A stretch of DNA of 64,000 nucleotides from Streptomyces sp. WMMC940 (GCF_027460265.1 NZ_JAPZBC010000001.1:2259501-2323500), one strand, 5' to 3'. Positions 1 through 10,620 are shown, numbered from the stretch's first letter. Notes: generated by a model from the sequence alone, not told the origin. Made by a program: numbers and translations.

Positions 1-2180
1 GAGGAACCGCTGCCCGACGTGGCCGGGTCGCCCGCCGAGCCGCTCTCACCGGGCCGGGCGGTGCCCGGGGCCGCCGGAGCGCCACCCGACGTACCGCCGG
101 TGGTGCCGTCCGCGGGACCGCTCGTGGAGTCGTCGGAAGGCTCGTCGGCGTTGAGGCCGTCGCTCCCCTCGCCCTCGTTCGCCGAATGTTCGCTGGTCAC
201 GCGGTTCGCCGGAGTCTCCTCGTCGGAGGTCGCCCCGAGCGTCACCACCGTCCCGAGGACCACGGCCAGCAGGACGCCCGCTCCGGCTGCGACGAGATGG
301 CGCCGGGGGCCGGAGACGGCGAGCCGGCGGGCGCCGGCGAGCAGTCCGGCCGGCGAGGCAGGGGTGTCACGGCGGGTCACCAGCGTCTCGACCGGCGCGG
401 AGACGACCGCGAGGCCCTTGCCCGGGGACACCGGCTCCTCGGTGCGGACGGACGGAGCACCTTCGCCCTCGGACGTGTCCGTGCCGGGGAGCCGGGCTCC
501 CTCGCGGTCGGTCACGAGGGCCAGCGCCCTCCGGCCGGCGACCGTGCCGCGCTTGTCGGCCAGCGCTCCGCGCATGGCGATGGACGCCTCGAGTTCGGCC
601 CGCGCCCGGTCGAGGCTGCCCGAGCAGAGGGCCAGTACGCCGAGCTCGTGGAGGAAGTAGGCCTCCTCGGCGACCTCGCCCGCGGTCCGGGCCGCCTCCT
701 GACCGGCGCGCAGGGCGCGCTGCCACGCCTGCCAGTGCAGTCCGGCCGCGAACGCGGGTGCGGCGCTGCGGGCCAGCAGCACGGCGGTGCTGGCGTGCCC
801 GGTCTCCTGCGCGGGCACCAGCGCGCCCAGTGCCGCGAGGATCGCGTCGGCCTCCGACGACGCCCGCGCGGGCGTCACCGAGGGGTGCCCCGTCCACCAG
901 GCGTAGTGCTGGGCGGCCGTGTGGGCGCGGCCGAGGGCGCCCTCGCCGTACCCGGCGGCCTCGAGCTGCGCGGCGACCCCGGCCGCAAGCCGGTAGCGGG
1001 GGCCGACGGGGCTGAGCAGGGCGCAGCCGGTCAGTTCGCCGAGCGCGGCGTCCGCGTGGGTGTCGCCGACGAGGGCGGGGAGATGGGCCTGGTGCGGGAC
1101 CTCGCCGCCGAGGGCGACCGCGAACCGGAGGGTGTCCCGGGTGGACTCGCTGAGCCGGGAGGCGAGCAGCGCGGCGGGGGCGGCACCTTCGCCCAGCGTC
1201 GGCAGCGGGACGTCGGGACCGTCGCCGAAGACGTTGTCCCCGTCGTCGTCATCGTCGTCGCGCTCCTCGGGGACGTTGCGCAGGGCGTCGCGCTGCCTCA
1301 GCAGCGCGCCGGCCTGGACGAAGCGCAGGGGCAGCCCCTCCGACTCGAACCAGAGGTCGCCGGCCCAGTTGGCCTCCTCGTCGGTGAGCGGCCGGTCCAC
1401 GGCCCGCTCGAGGAGCTCCAGCGCCGTGCCGCGCTCGAGCCCGGAGAGGAAGACCTCTTCGACTCGGGAGTCGGCCGAGGGCGGCGCGACGTCGGGTGTC
1501 GCGGCGAGCAGGAAGGCGCATTCCGGGGTGGCGTCCAGCAGTTCGTCCAGGGCGCTCCCGCCGAACTCCAGGTCGTCCACGAGGACGACGGCGCCGATCT
1601 CGCGGACGTGTCCGAGGAGCTCCGCACGGTCGGGCCGGTGCAGGGGCGCGTTGTGGACGGCGGTGAAGAGTTCGTAGAGGAGCTCGGCAGAGGTGCGGTG
1701 GTGTCCGGAGAGGCGGACGACGCCGTCGGGGGCGAGGTCCGCGCAGTCGGCGGCGACGGCGTCGAGCAGGGCGGTGCGACCCGATCCGGCCGGGCCGGTC
1801 AGCCGTACCGTACGGCCGTGCCCCAGGAGCCGGACGAGCCGCTCGCGCTCCTCCTGACGCGCCAGCAGCGGCAGCGCGGGGGCGGCCGGTCCGGGCGGGA
1901 CCGGGGGCCGGCCGGCGCGCCGCAGTTCGTCGCGCTCCTCGGTGGTGTGCCGGACGGGGGCGGCGGGTTCCGTGCCGGGGGGACAGGGCTCGATCTCGCT
2001 GCCGTCGACCGGGTTGACGGTGAGCGCGAAGTCGCCGGCGACCACGCGCACCGTCCGTGCGGGTGCGGCCTTCTGGTGGGCGAACTCCGGCGGTACCGCG
2101 TCGCGCGGCGGCCGCTGCGGGGTGCCGCCCTCCTCGGTGCCGCGGTCGTACTCGTCCGGTCCCGGATTCCTCGGGTCCAT
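1..2180 (-). CDS. Large P-loop NTPase / TPR-like protein, 3' end cut by the window edge
   Basis: An uninterrupted frame of 726 codons runs from an ATG at 2180 to the window edge, so the C-terminus is missing. A G-rich Shine-Dalgarno run precedes the ATG. After a Pro-rich N-terminus there is a Walker A loop, TGPAGSGRT (about residues 128-136), then VVLVDDLEF as a likely Walker B. The middle is Ala/Leu-rich helical sequence resembling the STAND/LuxR-type ATPase plus TPR layout, with an acidic run of Asp near residue 300. One hydrophobic segment, VAAGAGVLLAVVLGTVV, lies near residue 645 and is followed by a Ser/Gly/Thr-rich tail, suggesting a single-pass protein with a low-complexity outer segment. 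No DNA-binding domain is visible in the part present. The family is inferred from the P-loop and helical layout; the function is unknown. Confidence 0.75.
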   Translation of the reverse strand, partial: MDPRNPGPDEYDRGTEEGGTPQRPPRDAVPPEFAHQKAAPARTVRVVAGDFALTVNPVDGSEIEPCPPGTEPAAPVRHTTEERDELRRAGRPPVPPGPAAPALPLLARQEERERLVRLLGHGRTVRLTGPAGSGRTALLDAVAADCADLAPDGVVRLSGHHRTSAELLYELFTAVHNAPLHRPDRAELLGHVREIGAVVLVDDLEFGGSALDELLDATPECAFLLAATPDVAPPSADSRVEEVFLSGLERGTALELLERAVDRPLTDEEANWAGDLWFESEGLPLRFVQAGALLRQRDALRNVPEERDDDDDDGDNVFGDGPDVPLPTLGEGAAPAALLASRLSESTRDTLRFAVALGGEVPHQAHLPALVGDTHADAALGELTGCALLSPVGPRYRLAAGVAAQLEAAGYGEGALGRAHTAAQHYAWWTGHPSVTPARASSEADAILAALGALVPAQETGHASTAVLLARSAAPAFAAGLHWQAWQRALRAGQEAARTAGEVAEEAYFLHELGVLALCSGSLDRARAELEASIAMRGALADKRGTVAGRRALALVTDREGARLPGTDTSEGEGAPSVRTEEPVSPGKGLAVVSAPVETLVTRRDTPASPAGLLAGARRLAVSGPRRHLVAAGAGVLLAVVLGTVVTLGATSDEETPANRVTSEHSANEGEGSDGLNADEPSDDSTSGPADGTTGGTSGGAPAAPGTARPGESGSAGDPATSGSGS

Positions 2181-2399
2181 GGTCAAAGCCCCCCAGATGA
2201 CGTCTCGTGCGGAAGCCCCTCCCGGCCGGTCTGCACGCTCCGCTGCCGCTTCTGGTCCGGTGCCCGCCGTGTGGGTTCGTGAAGAGGCAGGCGACCGGAG
2301 CCTAGACGCTCGCCGGGTGTCGGGGAACAGCCGGGGGGCCGCCCGCCCCAGGACGTCACGGTCTCGTGATGATTGTGCGCCCTGGCAGGTGTCGTCCGC

Positions 2400-2723
2400 T
2401 CAGACCCGGGGCAGGGACTCTGCGGCGATTCCGCCCTCGATGGCCAGGATGCGGTGCAGCCGGGTGGCCACGAGGAGCCGCTGCATCTGCGGCGGCACAC
2501 CCCGCAGGACGAGGCGCCGGCCGCAGCGGCCGGCCCGCCGGTGCGCGCCCATGATGACGCCGAGGCCGGTGGCGTCCCAGGAGTCGAGATTGCTCAGGTC
2601 GAGCACGAGATCGCCCACTCCGTCGTCGACGGCCGAGTGCAGGACCGTTCGGGCGTCCGCCGCGCTCCGGACGTCGAGGCGGCCCCCGACGACCAGCTCG
2701 GCATGGTCGCCCCTGATGTGCAT
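2400..2723 (-). CDS. STAS-domain protein (anti-sigma factor antagonist type)
   Basis: A 107-residue protein that is a single STAS domain, the fold of SpoIIAA/BldG anti-anti-sigma factors, which bind anti-sigma kinases and free sigma factors. I chose the ATG at 2723 (MHIRGDHAEL) because GGGGAG sits six bases upstream; the frame is open further but without a comparable ribosome site. The core LVVGGRLDVRSAADAR, LVLDLSNLDSWDATGLGV and the Arg-rich helix after it match the family in order. In SpoIIAA the phosphorylated serine directly follows Asp in DSSG; here the motif reads DATG, so Ala replaces that serine and only the next position (Thr) could be phosphorylated. It may act constitutively or by a different switch. 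It is monocistronic, between two unrelated genes. Confidence 0.85.
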   Translation of the reverse strand: MHIRGDHAELVVGGRLDVRSAADARTVLHSAVDDGVGDLVLDLSNLDSWDATGLGVIMGAHRRAGRCGRRLVLRGVPPQMQRLLVATRLHRILAIEGGIAAESLPRV

Positions 2724-2954
2724 ATGCGCTCCCCGAGAGTGCCTGTGTCCGTCAGGTCTGACTTGTACGTCTGTCTTCTGACTCTGCGTTCGATTGTCGC
2801 GTTCGACCGTGAGCTTCGACTGCGTATTTCTTTGCACCAACTGACTGCCACACGGGCAGAGAAGTTGCCGTCTGTAAGCGAACCGATACCGAATTCACCC
2901 TGAGGGGTGACGGTACGCAGGGGCGTACGGCCCCCGCGCACCCAGGGTCGGAGT

Positions 2955-3803
2955 TCAGTGCTTGTAGAAGCCCTGCCCGCTCTTGCGTCCGATGTCACCG
3001 GCGTCCACCATCCGGCGCATCAGCTCCGGCGGCGCGAACTTCTCGTCCTGCGACTCGGTGTAGATGTTGCCGGTGGCGTGGAGCAGGATGTCGACGCCGG
3101 TCAGGTCGGCGGTGGCCAGCGGCCCCATCGCGTGGCCGAAGCCGAGCTTGCAGGCGATGTCGATGTCCTCGGCGGTCGCCACGCCCGACTCGTACAGCTT
3201 GGCGGCCTCCACGATGAGCGCCGAGATCAGACGGGTGGTCACGAAGCCCGCGACGTCACGGTTGACGACGATGCAGGTCTTGCCCACGGACTCGGCGAAC
3301 TCACGGGCGGTGGCGAGCGTTTCGTCGCTGGTCTTGTAGCCGCGGACGAGTTCGCACAGCTGCATCATGGGAACGGGCGAGAAGAAGTGGGCACCGACGA
3401 CGCGCTCCGGCCGCTCGGTCACGGCCGCGATCTTGGTGATCGGGATGGCGGAGGTGTTGGACGCCAGCACCGCCTCGTCCCGTACGAGCTTGTCGAGCGC
3501 ACGGAAGATCTCGTGCTTCACCTCGAGCTTCTCGAAGACCGCTTCGACGACGACGTCCGCGTCGGCCACCGCGTCGAGGTCCGTGGTCGTGGTGATGCGC
3601 CCCAACGCGGCCTCGGCGTCGGCAGCTTCGAGCTTCCCCTTGGCCACGAACCTGTCGTAGGACGCCTTGATGCCGTCGGTGCCGCGAGTCAGGGCCGCGT
3701 CGGTGACGTCACGCAGCACGACGTCCCAGCCCGCCTGGGCGGAGACCTGCGCGATACCGGACCCCATGAGTCCGGCCCCGATGACGGCGAGCTTCCTGGC
3801 CAC
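2955..3803 (-). CDS. 3-hydroxybutyryl-CoA / 3-hydroxyacyl-CoA dehydrogenase
   Basis: This 282-residue NAD(P)-dependent enzyme is predicted to oxidise or reduce 3-hydroxybutyryl-CoA in fatty-acid, butanoate or PHB metabolism. The N-terminal Rossmann motif AVIGAGLMGSGIAQ starts at residue 4. The family signature SNTSAIPITKIA and the substrate-handling segment AHFFSPVPMMQLCELV follow. A C-terminal helical domain ends GDIGRKSGQGFYKH, typical of the single-function HbdA/PaaH type (usual length about 282-290). The start is a GTG (ARKLAVIGAG) preceded by AAGGGG at a suitable distance; the frame is open several hundred bases further upstream, but that part is arginine-rich and not protein-like. It appears to be a single-gene transcript. 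Confidence 0.95.
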   Translation of the reverse strand: MARKLAVIGAGLMGSGIAQVSAQAGWDVVLRDVTDAALTRGTDGIKASYDRFVAKGKLEAADAEAALGRITTTTDLDAVADADVVVEAVFEKLEVKHEIFRALDKLVRDEAVLASNTSAIPITKIAAVTERPERVVGAHFFSPVPMMQLCELVRGYKTSDETLATAREFAESVGKTCIVVNRDVAGFVTTRLISALIVEAAKLYESGVATAEDIDIACKLGFGHAMGPLATADLTGVDILLHATGNIYTESQDEKFAPPELMRRMVDAGDIGRKSGQGFYKH

Positions 3804-4316
3804 TGCTGCACCCCTTAACACACGTTTACATATCGGATCTCTGCGGAGGTTAGCGGCCTCGGGGCGCCGTGTGGCGGCGAAGAGATACGCGTCACGTCTC
3901 AGATGACGGACATCACATCGGGAGGCGGGAGGGCGCCGCTTCACGCACCGTCCCGGGCGGTGCCCGTACGGTCCCGCCGGGCCCGGGAACCGGGGGACGC
4001 GGCGCCTCGGACGCGCACTCACCGAGTCGCCGGGACAGCCCCGGCGCGACCGTACGGGGACGGGCCCGCCGCCCCGTGACGGTACCGCCCCGGCAGGCCG
4101 CGGCGGGGGCCCCGGGGCGGCGCGCCTTCGCGGACACGGCCCGAGGGCCGTCCGTGATCCGCGGTGGATCGGCGCGCGGCATCGGATGCGGAGCATCGCA
4201 CGACAGAGCGGCGTCCTCCTGCTCGGGCGTATTCGGATGATCCAACGACGCAGCCAGTGCCGCGGCCGACGTCGTGTGCCCGATGGGGGTCACGAGACAG
4301 CCCTTAGGCTGGCCGC
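3804..4316. other. Non-coding interval, about 0.5 kb
   Basis: Very GC-rich intergenic DNA between the dehydrogenase (leftward) and the adenosyltransferase (rightward), so it should contain both promoters. Several open frames cross it, but their translations are Arg/Pro/Ala strings without family resemblance. I see no convincing operator or RNA gene. Confidence 0.5.
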
Positions 4317-4889
4317 ATGGTCAATCTGACGCGCATCTACACGCGCACCGGCGACAAGGGCACCACGGCGCTCGGGGACATGAGCCGCACGAGCAAGACC
4401 GATGTGCGCATCTCCGCCTACGCGGACGCCAACGAGGCCAACGCGGCCATCGGGACCGCCGTCGCGCTCGGCGGGCTCCCGGAGGAGGTCGTGAAAGTCC
4501 TCGTGCGGGTCCAGAACGACCTCTTCGACGTGGGGGCGGACCTTTCCACACCCGTCGTGGAGAACCCGGAGTACCCGCCGCTGCGCGTGGAACAGCAGTA
4601 CGTGGACAAGCTGGAGGCGGACTGCGACCGCTTCCTCGCCGACCTGGACAAGCTCCGCTCGTTCATCCTGCCGGGCGGCACGCCGGGCGCCGCGCTGCTG
4701 CACCAGGCGTGCACGGTGGTACGGCGGGCCGAGCGCTCCACCTGGGCGGCCATGGAGGTGCACGGCGAGACGATGAACCCGCTGACGGCGACCTACCTCA
4801 ACAGGCTGTCCGACCTGCTCTTCATCCTCGCCCGGACGGCGAACAAGGAGGTCGGGGACGTCCTCTGGGTGCCCGGCGGCGAGCGCTAG
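4317..4889 (+). CDS. PduO-type cob(I)alamin adenosyltransferase
   Basis: A 190-residue enzyme that transfers the 5'-deoxyadenosyl group of ATP to cob(I)alamin, making coenzyme B12 for enzymes such as methylmalonyl-CoA mutase and class II ribonucleotide reductase. The N-terminal ATP-binding loop YTRTGDKGTTALGD (residues 7-20) is the PduO signature. FILPGGTPGAALLHQACTVV with the downstream arginines (VRRAERS) forms the second conserved block, and NRLSDLLFILAR is the third. Length matches the PduO family. The ATG lies at 4317, and the gene is convergent with the membrane-protein gene downstream. Confidence 0.95.
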   Translation: MVNLTRIYTRTGDKGTTALGDMSRTSKTDVRISAYADANEANAAIGTAVALGGLPEEVVKVLVRVQNDLFDVGADLSTPVVENPEYPPLRVEQQYVDKLEADCDRFLADLDKLRSFILPGGTPGAALLHQACTVVRRAERSTWAAMEVHGETMNPLTATYLNRLSDLLFILARTANKEVGDVLWVPGGER

Positions 4890-4896
4890 CCGCACT

Positions 4897-4965
4897 GCCC
4901 GGGCGCCCGGCGCCCGGGCCGGGAGGTGTTCCGAAGTCCGTCCGTCCGCCCGCGGCCGGACGGAC
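4897..4965. terminator. Two hairpins between convergent genes (probable bidirectional terminator)
   Basis: GCCCGGGCGCC (4897-4907) is followed almost immediately by its complement (4909-4919). A second hairpin pairs GTCCGTCCG at 4936 with CGGACGGAC ending at 4965. They lie between the ends of two convergent genes and have no long T run, as is usual in high-GC actinobacteria. Confidence 0.55.
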
Positions 4966-4991
4966 CTCCCCGACCTCCCAGGACGGAACGC

Positions 4992-5561
4992 CTAGTAGGA
5001 CTTGGTCAGGTCCCCCGCCGAGGCCTTCTTCGGGCCCTTCTTCGGAAAGAGCGCGTAGCTCAGCGCGAAGAGTCCGTGGAAGGCCACGATCCGCCAGGAG
5101 GTGTGCATCCAGCCCTCCAGCGAACCCGTCCGCGCGGCGTCGCCGACGTACCAGGCGGCGGCCTGCAGCAGACCGGTGGCGACGGCCGCACCGACCACCG
5201 TGCCCAGCCAGACCCGGCCCTCGTGCCGGGCGCGCGCGGCGCCGTGGGTCGGGGGCTTCACGGGCGGCGGACCGCCGCCGAGCCGGTGCGCGGCATGGCC
5301 GTCGAGCCACTTGACGGTCCGATGGCCGTGGCCCACGGTGTAGCCGATGTAGAGCGCGGCGAGACCGTGCTTCCAGCTCGGGTCGGCCCCGTTCCTGAGG
5401 TCGAGGGCCGTCACCACCAGCAGGACGATCTCCAGCAGCGGCTCCATGAGCAGGATGGCCAGTCCGGTCCTCGGCATCCTGAGCGGATAGCGCGCGGCGA
5501 GACCGGCGGCCAGCAGCACCCAGAATCCGACCTCGCAGACGATGATCAGCGTGACGATCAC
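4992..5561 (-). CDS. Putative integral membrane protein
   Basis: A 189-residue protein starting at a GTG at 5561 with AAGGGGGG upstream. Hydrophobic segments are visible at about residues 1-20 (IVTLIIVCEVGFWVLLAAGL), 33-52 (GLAILLMEPLLEIVLLVVTA), 110-130 (VWLGTVVGAAVATGLLQAAA) and near 160 (IVAFHGLFALSYALF). A hydrophilic loop with GYTVGHGHRTVKWLDGH follows the second segment. It ends in a Lys-rich tail. This looks like a conserved actinobacterial membrane protein of unknown function; I do not recognise a named family. It is divergent from the histidine kinase gene, so they may share a promoter region. Confidence 0.8.
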   Translation of the reverse strand: MIVTLIIVCEVGFWVLLAAGLAARYPLRMPRTGLAILLMEPLLEIVLLVVTALDLRNGADPSWKHGLAALYIGYTVGHGHRTVKWLDGHAAHRLGGGPPPVKPPTHGAARARHEGRVWLGTVVGAAVATGLLQAAAWYVGDAARTGSLEGWMHTSWRIVAFHGLFALSYALFPKKGPKKASAGDLTKSY

Positions 5562-5698
5562 GGTGGTTCCCCCCTTCGTACCGGAACCAGGCTCCCCGAC
5601 GGCGCACCCGGACGCGTCGTCGCCGGTGACGAACCGTGACTGCACCCTTCGATGTATCCGGGCTCACCCCGGACGGGGAGGCCGGGAGGCTCCCCGGC

Positions 5699-6922
5699 GT
5701 GTTTCATGGGGTGGTGACCATCCCCCGCCCTCATCGCCACGACGCCGTCATCGCCGTCACCGGCCTCGTCGGCGGTCTGCTGCTGTGGTCGCTCGGTCTG
5801 CACACCACCGAGGGCGGCCGTCCGCTGTCCGGGCCGTGGGTCACACTCGTGCCGCTCTTCGCCATGTCGGGGCTGGAGCTGCTGCGGCGGACCATGCCGA
5901 GGACTGCGCTCCTCGCCGGCACGGCCGCGGTCGTGGCGGACCAGTTCACACCGGGCAACCTCGCGACGGTCCTGATGTTCACGGACATCGTGTACGCGGC
6001 CGTCGTGTACGGCCCGCCGGCCTCGGCACGGCGCATCCCGTACACCACCGGGCTGATCACGGTCGGGGCGACGATCGGCTTCCTCACCTGGTTCCGGCAT
6101 CCCTCCGCGCTGCTCGTCGGGGTGGTCGTGGGACTGGTGTCGTTCGGCCCGGCGGCGACCGGCGCGCTCGTGCGCGACCACCGCGAGGCCGCGGAGGCGG
6201 CACGGCTGCGCGCGCAGCAGACGGCGCTGCTCGCCGAGATGGACCGGAGGGAGGCGATCATCGCCGAGCGCACCCGGATGGCCAGGGAACTGCACGACCT
6301 GGTCGCCAACCACCTCTCCGCGATCGCCATCCACTCCACCGCGGCGCTGTCCCTGGACGAGCCCGCGACGACGCGGCAGGCACTCACCGTCATCCGGGAG
6401 AACAGCGTGGAGGGACTGGCGGAGATGCGGCGGCTGATCGGGCTGCTGCGGGACAGCGGCGACGGCGCCGAGCCCGCCGTCGCCCCCACCCTGGCCGGCC
6501 TTGACGCGCTCATGGCGCAGGCCCGCACCAACGGCGCCGCGAGCGGACTGGACTTCATGCTGGACGACGCGATCGACACGGATACCGCGCCTCCCGTCCC
6601 GGTGGCGCTCGCGGCCTACCGGATCGTGCAGGAGTCGCTCACGAACGCGCTGAAGCACGCGGACGCGGGCGAGGTCGCCGTCCGGCTCACCGGCACCACC
6701 GGCCGGGCGCTGACGGTGACGGTGACCAGCCCGTACGGCAGCGGGCCGGGGCCGCGCGCGCCGGGGTCGGGCGCCGGGCTGGTCGGGATGCGGGAGCGGA
6801 TCGCACTGCTGGGCGGTGAGTTCGCGGCGGGACCCGAGCCCGGCCCGGCCGGCGGCCCGGCGAGGATCTGGCGGGTACGGGCGGTGCTGCCCATGGTGGA
6901 CGACAAGGAGCCCTCGGCATGA
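5699..6922 (+). CDS. Sensor histidine kinase, DesK/NarX-type (HisKA_3)
   Basis: A membrane histidine kinase. The N-terminal half has about four to five hydrophobic segments with no large extracellular domain. A coiled stretch (REAAEAARLRAQQTALLAEM) leads into the HisKA_3 dimerisation helix RTRMARELHDLVANHLSAI, whose His (about residue 199) is the phosphorylation site. The HATPase region follows, with IVQESLTNALKHA (N box) and GAGLVGMRERIALLGG (G box). I chose the GTG at 5699 because GGGAGG lies nine bases before it; an in-frame GTG at 5636 has no clear ribosome site, and GTGs at 5711/5714 are alternatives. The stop overlaps the next gene by four bases (ATGA), so kinase and regulator are translationally coupled. 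Confidence 0.9.
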   Translation: MFHGVVTIPRPHRHDAVIAVTGLVGGLLLWSLGLHTTEGGRPLSGPWVTLVPLFAMSGLELLRRTMPRTALLAGTAAVVADQFTPGNLATVLMFTDIVYAAVVYGPPASARRIPYTTGLITVGATIGFLTWFRHPSALLVGVVVGLVSFGPAATGALVRDHREAAEAARLRAQQTALLAEMDRREAIIAERTRMARELHDLVANHLSAIAIHSTAALSLDEPATTRQALTVIRENSVEGLAEMRRLIGLLRDSGDGAEPAVAPTLAGLDALMAQARTNGAASGLDFMLDDAIDTDTAPPVPVALAAYRIVQESLTNALKHADAGEVAVRLTGTTGRALTVTVTSPYGSGPGPRAPGSGAGLVGMRERIALLGGEFAAGPEPGPAGGPARIWRVRAVLPMVDDKEPSA

Positions 6923-7566
6923 TCCGGGTAGTGGTCGCGGAGGACCAGAAGTCCGTCAGGGCCGGTCTGGTCCTGATTCTGGGCAGCGCCCCCGACATCG
7001 AGGTGGTGGGCGAGGCCGGGGACGGCGAGGAGGCGGTACGGCTGGCCCGGGGACTGCGGCCCGATCTGGTGCTGATGGATGTGCAGATGCCGCGGCTGGA
7101 CGGGGTCTCGGCGACCCGTCAGGTCGTCGCGGAGGGCCTCGCGGACGTGCTGGTGCTGACGACGTTCGACCTCGACGAGTACGTCTTCGGCGCACTGCGC
7201 GCGGGGGCCGCCGGCTTCCTGCTGAAGAACACCGAGGCGAAGGACCTGATCGAGGGGGTGCGCACGGTCGCGCGCGGCGAGGGCCTGGTCGCGCCGGCGG
7301 TGACCCGGCGGCTGCTCGCCGAGTTCGCCTCGCCCACGCCCGTGCCGTCGCCGGACGCTCCCGACACCGCCGTGCTCGACGTGCTGACGCGGCGCGAGCG
7401 CGAGGTGCTGTCCTGTCTGGGTGAAGGGCTGTCGAACGCCGAGATCGCGGTGCGGCTGCAGATGGCCGAGGCCACGGTGAAGACCCACGTCAGCAGGCTG
7501 CTGGGCAAGCTGGAGCTGCGCAGCCGGGTGCAAGCGGCCGTACTGGCACAGGAGTTGGGGGTCTGA
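6919..7566 (+). CDS. NarL/FixJ-type response regulator
   Basis: The 215-residue partner of the kinase just upstream. The receiver domain (1-120) has the acidic pocket at AEDQ, the phospho-acceptor Asp54 in LVLMDVQMPRLDG, and the conserved Thr/Lys at VLTTFD and FLLKN. The C-terminal LuxR-type helix-turn-helix (about 150-205) reads LTRREREVLSCLGEGLSNAEIA...ATVKTHVSRLLGKL. It is probably a DNA-binding transcription factor activated by phosphorylation. Whether the chitinase gene 160 bp downstream is a target cannot be told from sequence; a regulator gene next to an exoenzyme gene makes it plausible. Confidence 0.95.
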   Translation: MIRVVVAEDQKSVRAGLVLILGSAPDIEVVGEAGDGEEAVRLARGLRPDLVLMDVQMPRLDGVSATRQVVAEGLADVLVLTTFDLDEYVFGALRAGAAGFLLKNTEAKDLIEGVRTVARGEGLVAPAVTRRLLAEFASPTPVPSPDAPDTAVLDVLTRREREVLSCLGEGLSNAEIAVRLQMAEATVKTHVSRLLGKLELRSRVQAAVLAQELGV

Positions 7567-7595
7567 CAGCCCGGACAGCCGCCCCACCCCGCCGA

Positions 7596-7637
7596 TGGTC
7601 TGGACCTCTTGACGATTGGTCCAGACCTTCCTACGCT
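7596..7637 (+). promoter_or_regulatory. chiC promoter with two DasR-type operators
   Basis: Two 12-bp imperfect palindromes, TGGTCTGGACCT (7596-7607) and TGGTCCAGACCT (7617-7628), lie 21 bp apart, two helical turns. Both match the known consensus for the N-acetylglucosamine repressor DasR (core TGGTCTAGACCA), which controls Streptomyces chitinases. A sigma-70-like promoter overlaps them: TTGACG (7609-7614), a 17-bp spacer that holds the second site, and TACGCT (7632-7637). Repressor bound here should block polymerase directly. Confidence 0.85.
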
Positions 7638-7725
7638 CGCCGCACGCACACCGCGGTGAGCCCCGCGGAGTGCTCTGCACGGACCGACCCCCGACCCCGT
7701 CCGTCCGCGAACTCGAGGAGCACCC

Positions 7726-9591
<1,866 letters not shown>

Positions 9592-9603
9592 CCGCAGCGC
9601 CCG

Positions 9604-9634
9604 AACGGGGGTGGTGCTCCGCACCACCCCCGTT
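9604..9634 (+). terminator. Rho-independent terminator of chiC
   Basis: A perfect 14-bp stem, AACGGGGGTGGTGC paired with its complement across a TCC loop, begins 13 bases after the chiC stop and ends with a short T run (GTTTCCC). It also separates chiC from the convergent membrane-protein gene. Confidence 0.85.
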
Positions 9635-9685
9635 TCCCGTACGGCGCGGGGGCGTGGGCTGCTCACCCCGCGCCCCGTCGCTGCC

Positions 9686-10456
9686 CTACACCGTCACCGG
9701 ATAGGACAGCAGAAGGCTCACGGCAGCCAGCAGGGCCGCCACGGTGAGCCCGAGCAGCACACGCTGGGCGCGCCCCGCCCGGGCCCGCCCGGCCACCGCG
9801 GCGAAGAACAGGACCAGGGCGAACAGCACGGCCGTCAGGACGTAGTTGTCCGATCGCTGATTCGCCTGACGCGCCGTCGCCGACTTCCGTTCCGCCTGGC
9901 GAAGGAGGCGGTCGGCCGCCTCGTCGGCGGCGAGTCGGTACTCCGGCATGGCGAACGGCGTCGGTGGCGCCTCGAGGTTCCTCAGAGGACGCTCCGCGAG
10001 CCAGGCGGACACGGCCGGCTTGAACTCCTGGCGGAACCTCGCGAAGAGGAAACCGGAGACGCTGTTCGGGTCCGGTGTGTACACACCCTCGGGCCGCTTC
10101 GACGGGTCGGCGGCGATCTCCTCGTTGAGCGCGGTGAGCCACTGCGTGAAGGAGATGACGTCGATGGTCAGGAGCTGGCCCGCCTCGGCCGAACGCCGTG
10201 AGGACTCTGTGCGCGCCGCGGACGCCTGCGCGTAGGAGTTCGCCTGCACACCACTCCATTTGGCGCTCTGGAACCCGGCCCACGCGGTACCGACCGCGGC
10301 CAGCGCGAGGATGACCGTCAGAAGGAGCTCGATCCGGTCCCGTCCGCGCCCCGTTTCCACCGGTTCGTCACCGGCCGGGCCTCCCGTACCGCCGCTTCCC
10401 CGACCCGGTCCGCCGTCGTCCGCGCCCTCCTCGGCACGCTCGTCCGCTGTGCTCAT
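9686..10456 (-). CDS. Conserved membrane protein (DUF4337-like topology)
   Basis: A 256-residue protein. A charged, Gly-rich cytoplasmic N-terminus (1-40) precedes one membrane segment (IELLLTVILALAAVGTAWAGF, about 42-62) with a following AKWSGVQANSYAQASAARTESS. A long soluble helical domain (about 65-195) is rich in Glu, Arg and Ala, and two more membrane segments end the protein (NYVLTAVLFALVLFFAAVAG and VLLGLTVAALLAAVSLLLSY). This layout resembles DUF4337-type proteins of unknown function; the assignment is by topology only. The gene follows DUF2550 on the same strand but a strong hairpin separates them, so it probably has its own transcript. Confidence 0.85.
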   Translation of the reverse strand: MSTADERAEEGADDGGPGRGSGGTGGPAGDEPVETGRGRDRIELLLTVILALAAVGTAWAGFQSAKWSGVQANSYAQASAARTESSRRSAEAGQLLTIDVISFTQWLTALNEEIAADPSKRPEGVYTPDPNSVSGFLFARFRQEFKPAVSAWLAERPLRNLEAPPTPFAMPEYRLAADEAADRLLRQAERKSATARQANQRSDNYVLTAVLFALVLFFAAVAGRARAGRAQRVLLGLTVAALLAAVSLLLSYPVTV

Positions 10457-10586
10457 GGCGCGAGCCTATGCGTGCCGAGATCGGAAAGTGCCGCGAACCG
10501 GACCGCAGTCGTCCGGGCGGGGGCGCCACGAGCCGAGTATCACCCGGATTCCGTAAGGACACCGGCCCGGCCTCAGGCGCAACACC

Positions 10587-10620
10587 GACTCTCCCCCGGA
10601 CTCCGTTCCGGGGGAGAGTC
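10587..10620 (-). terminator. Terminator after the atp-DUF2550 transcript
   Basis: A perfect 14-bp stem, GACTCTCCCCCGGA against TCCGGGGGAGAGTC, with a six-base loop, lies immediately downstream of the DUF2550 stop. Its strength and position suggest it ends leftward transcription from the ATP synthase region. Confidence 0.8.

Noticed and set aside
186..2282. Open frame of 698 codons on the plus strand at the window start
   Set aside because: Antisense to the P-loop protein, which has real motifs and a ribosome site; the plus-strand product is low-complexity Gly/Arg.
3913..4293. Possible 126-residue gene on the minus strand
   Set aside because: Pro/Arg/Ala-rich composition and no family resemblance.
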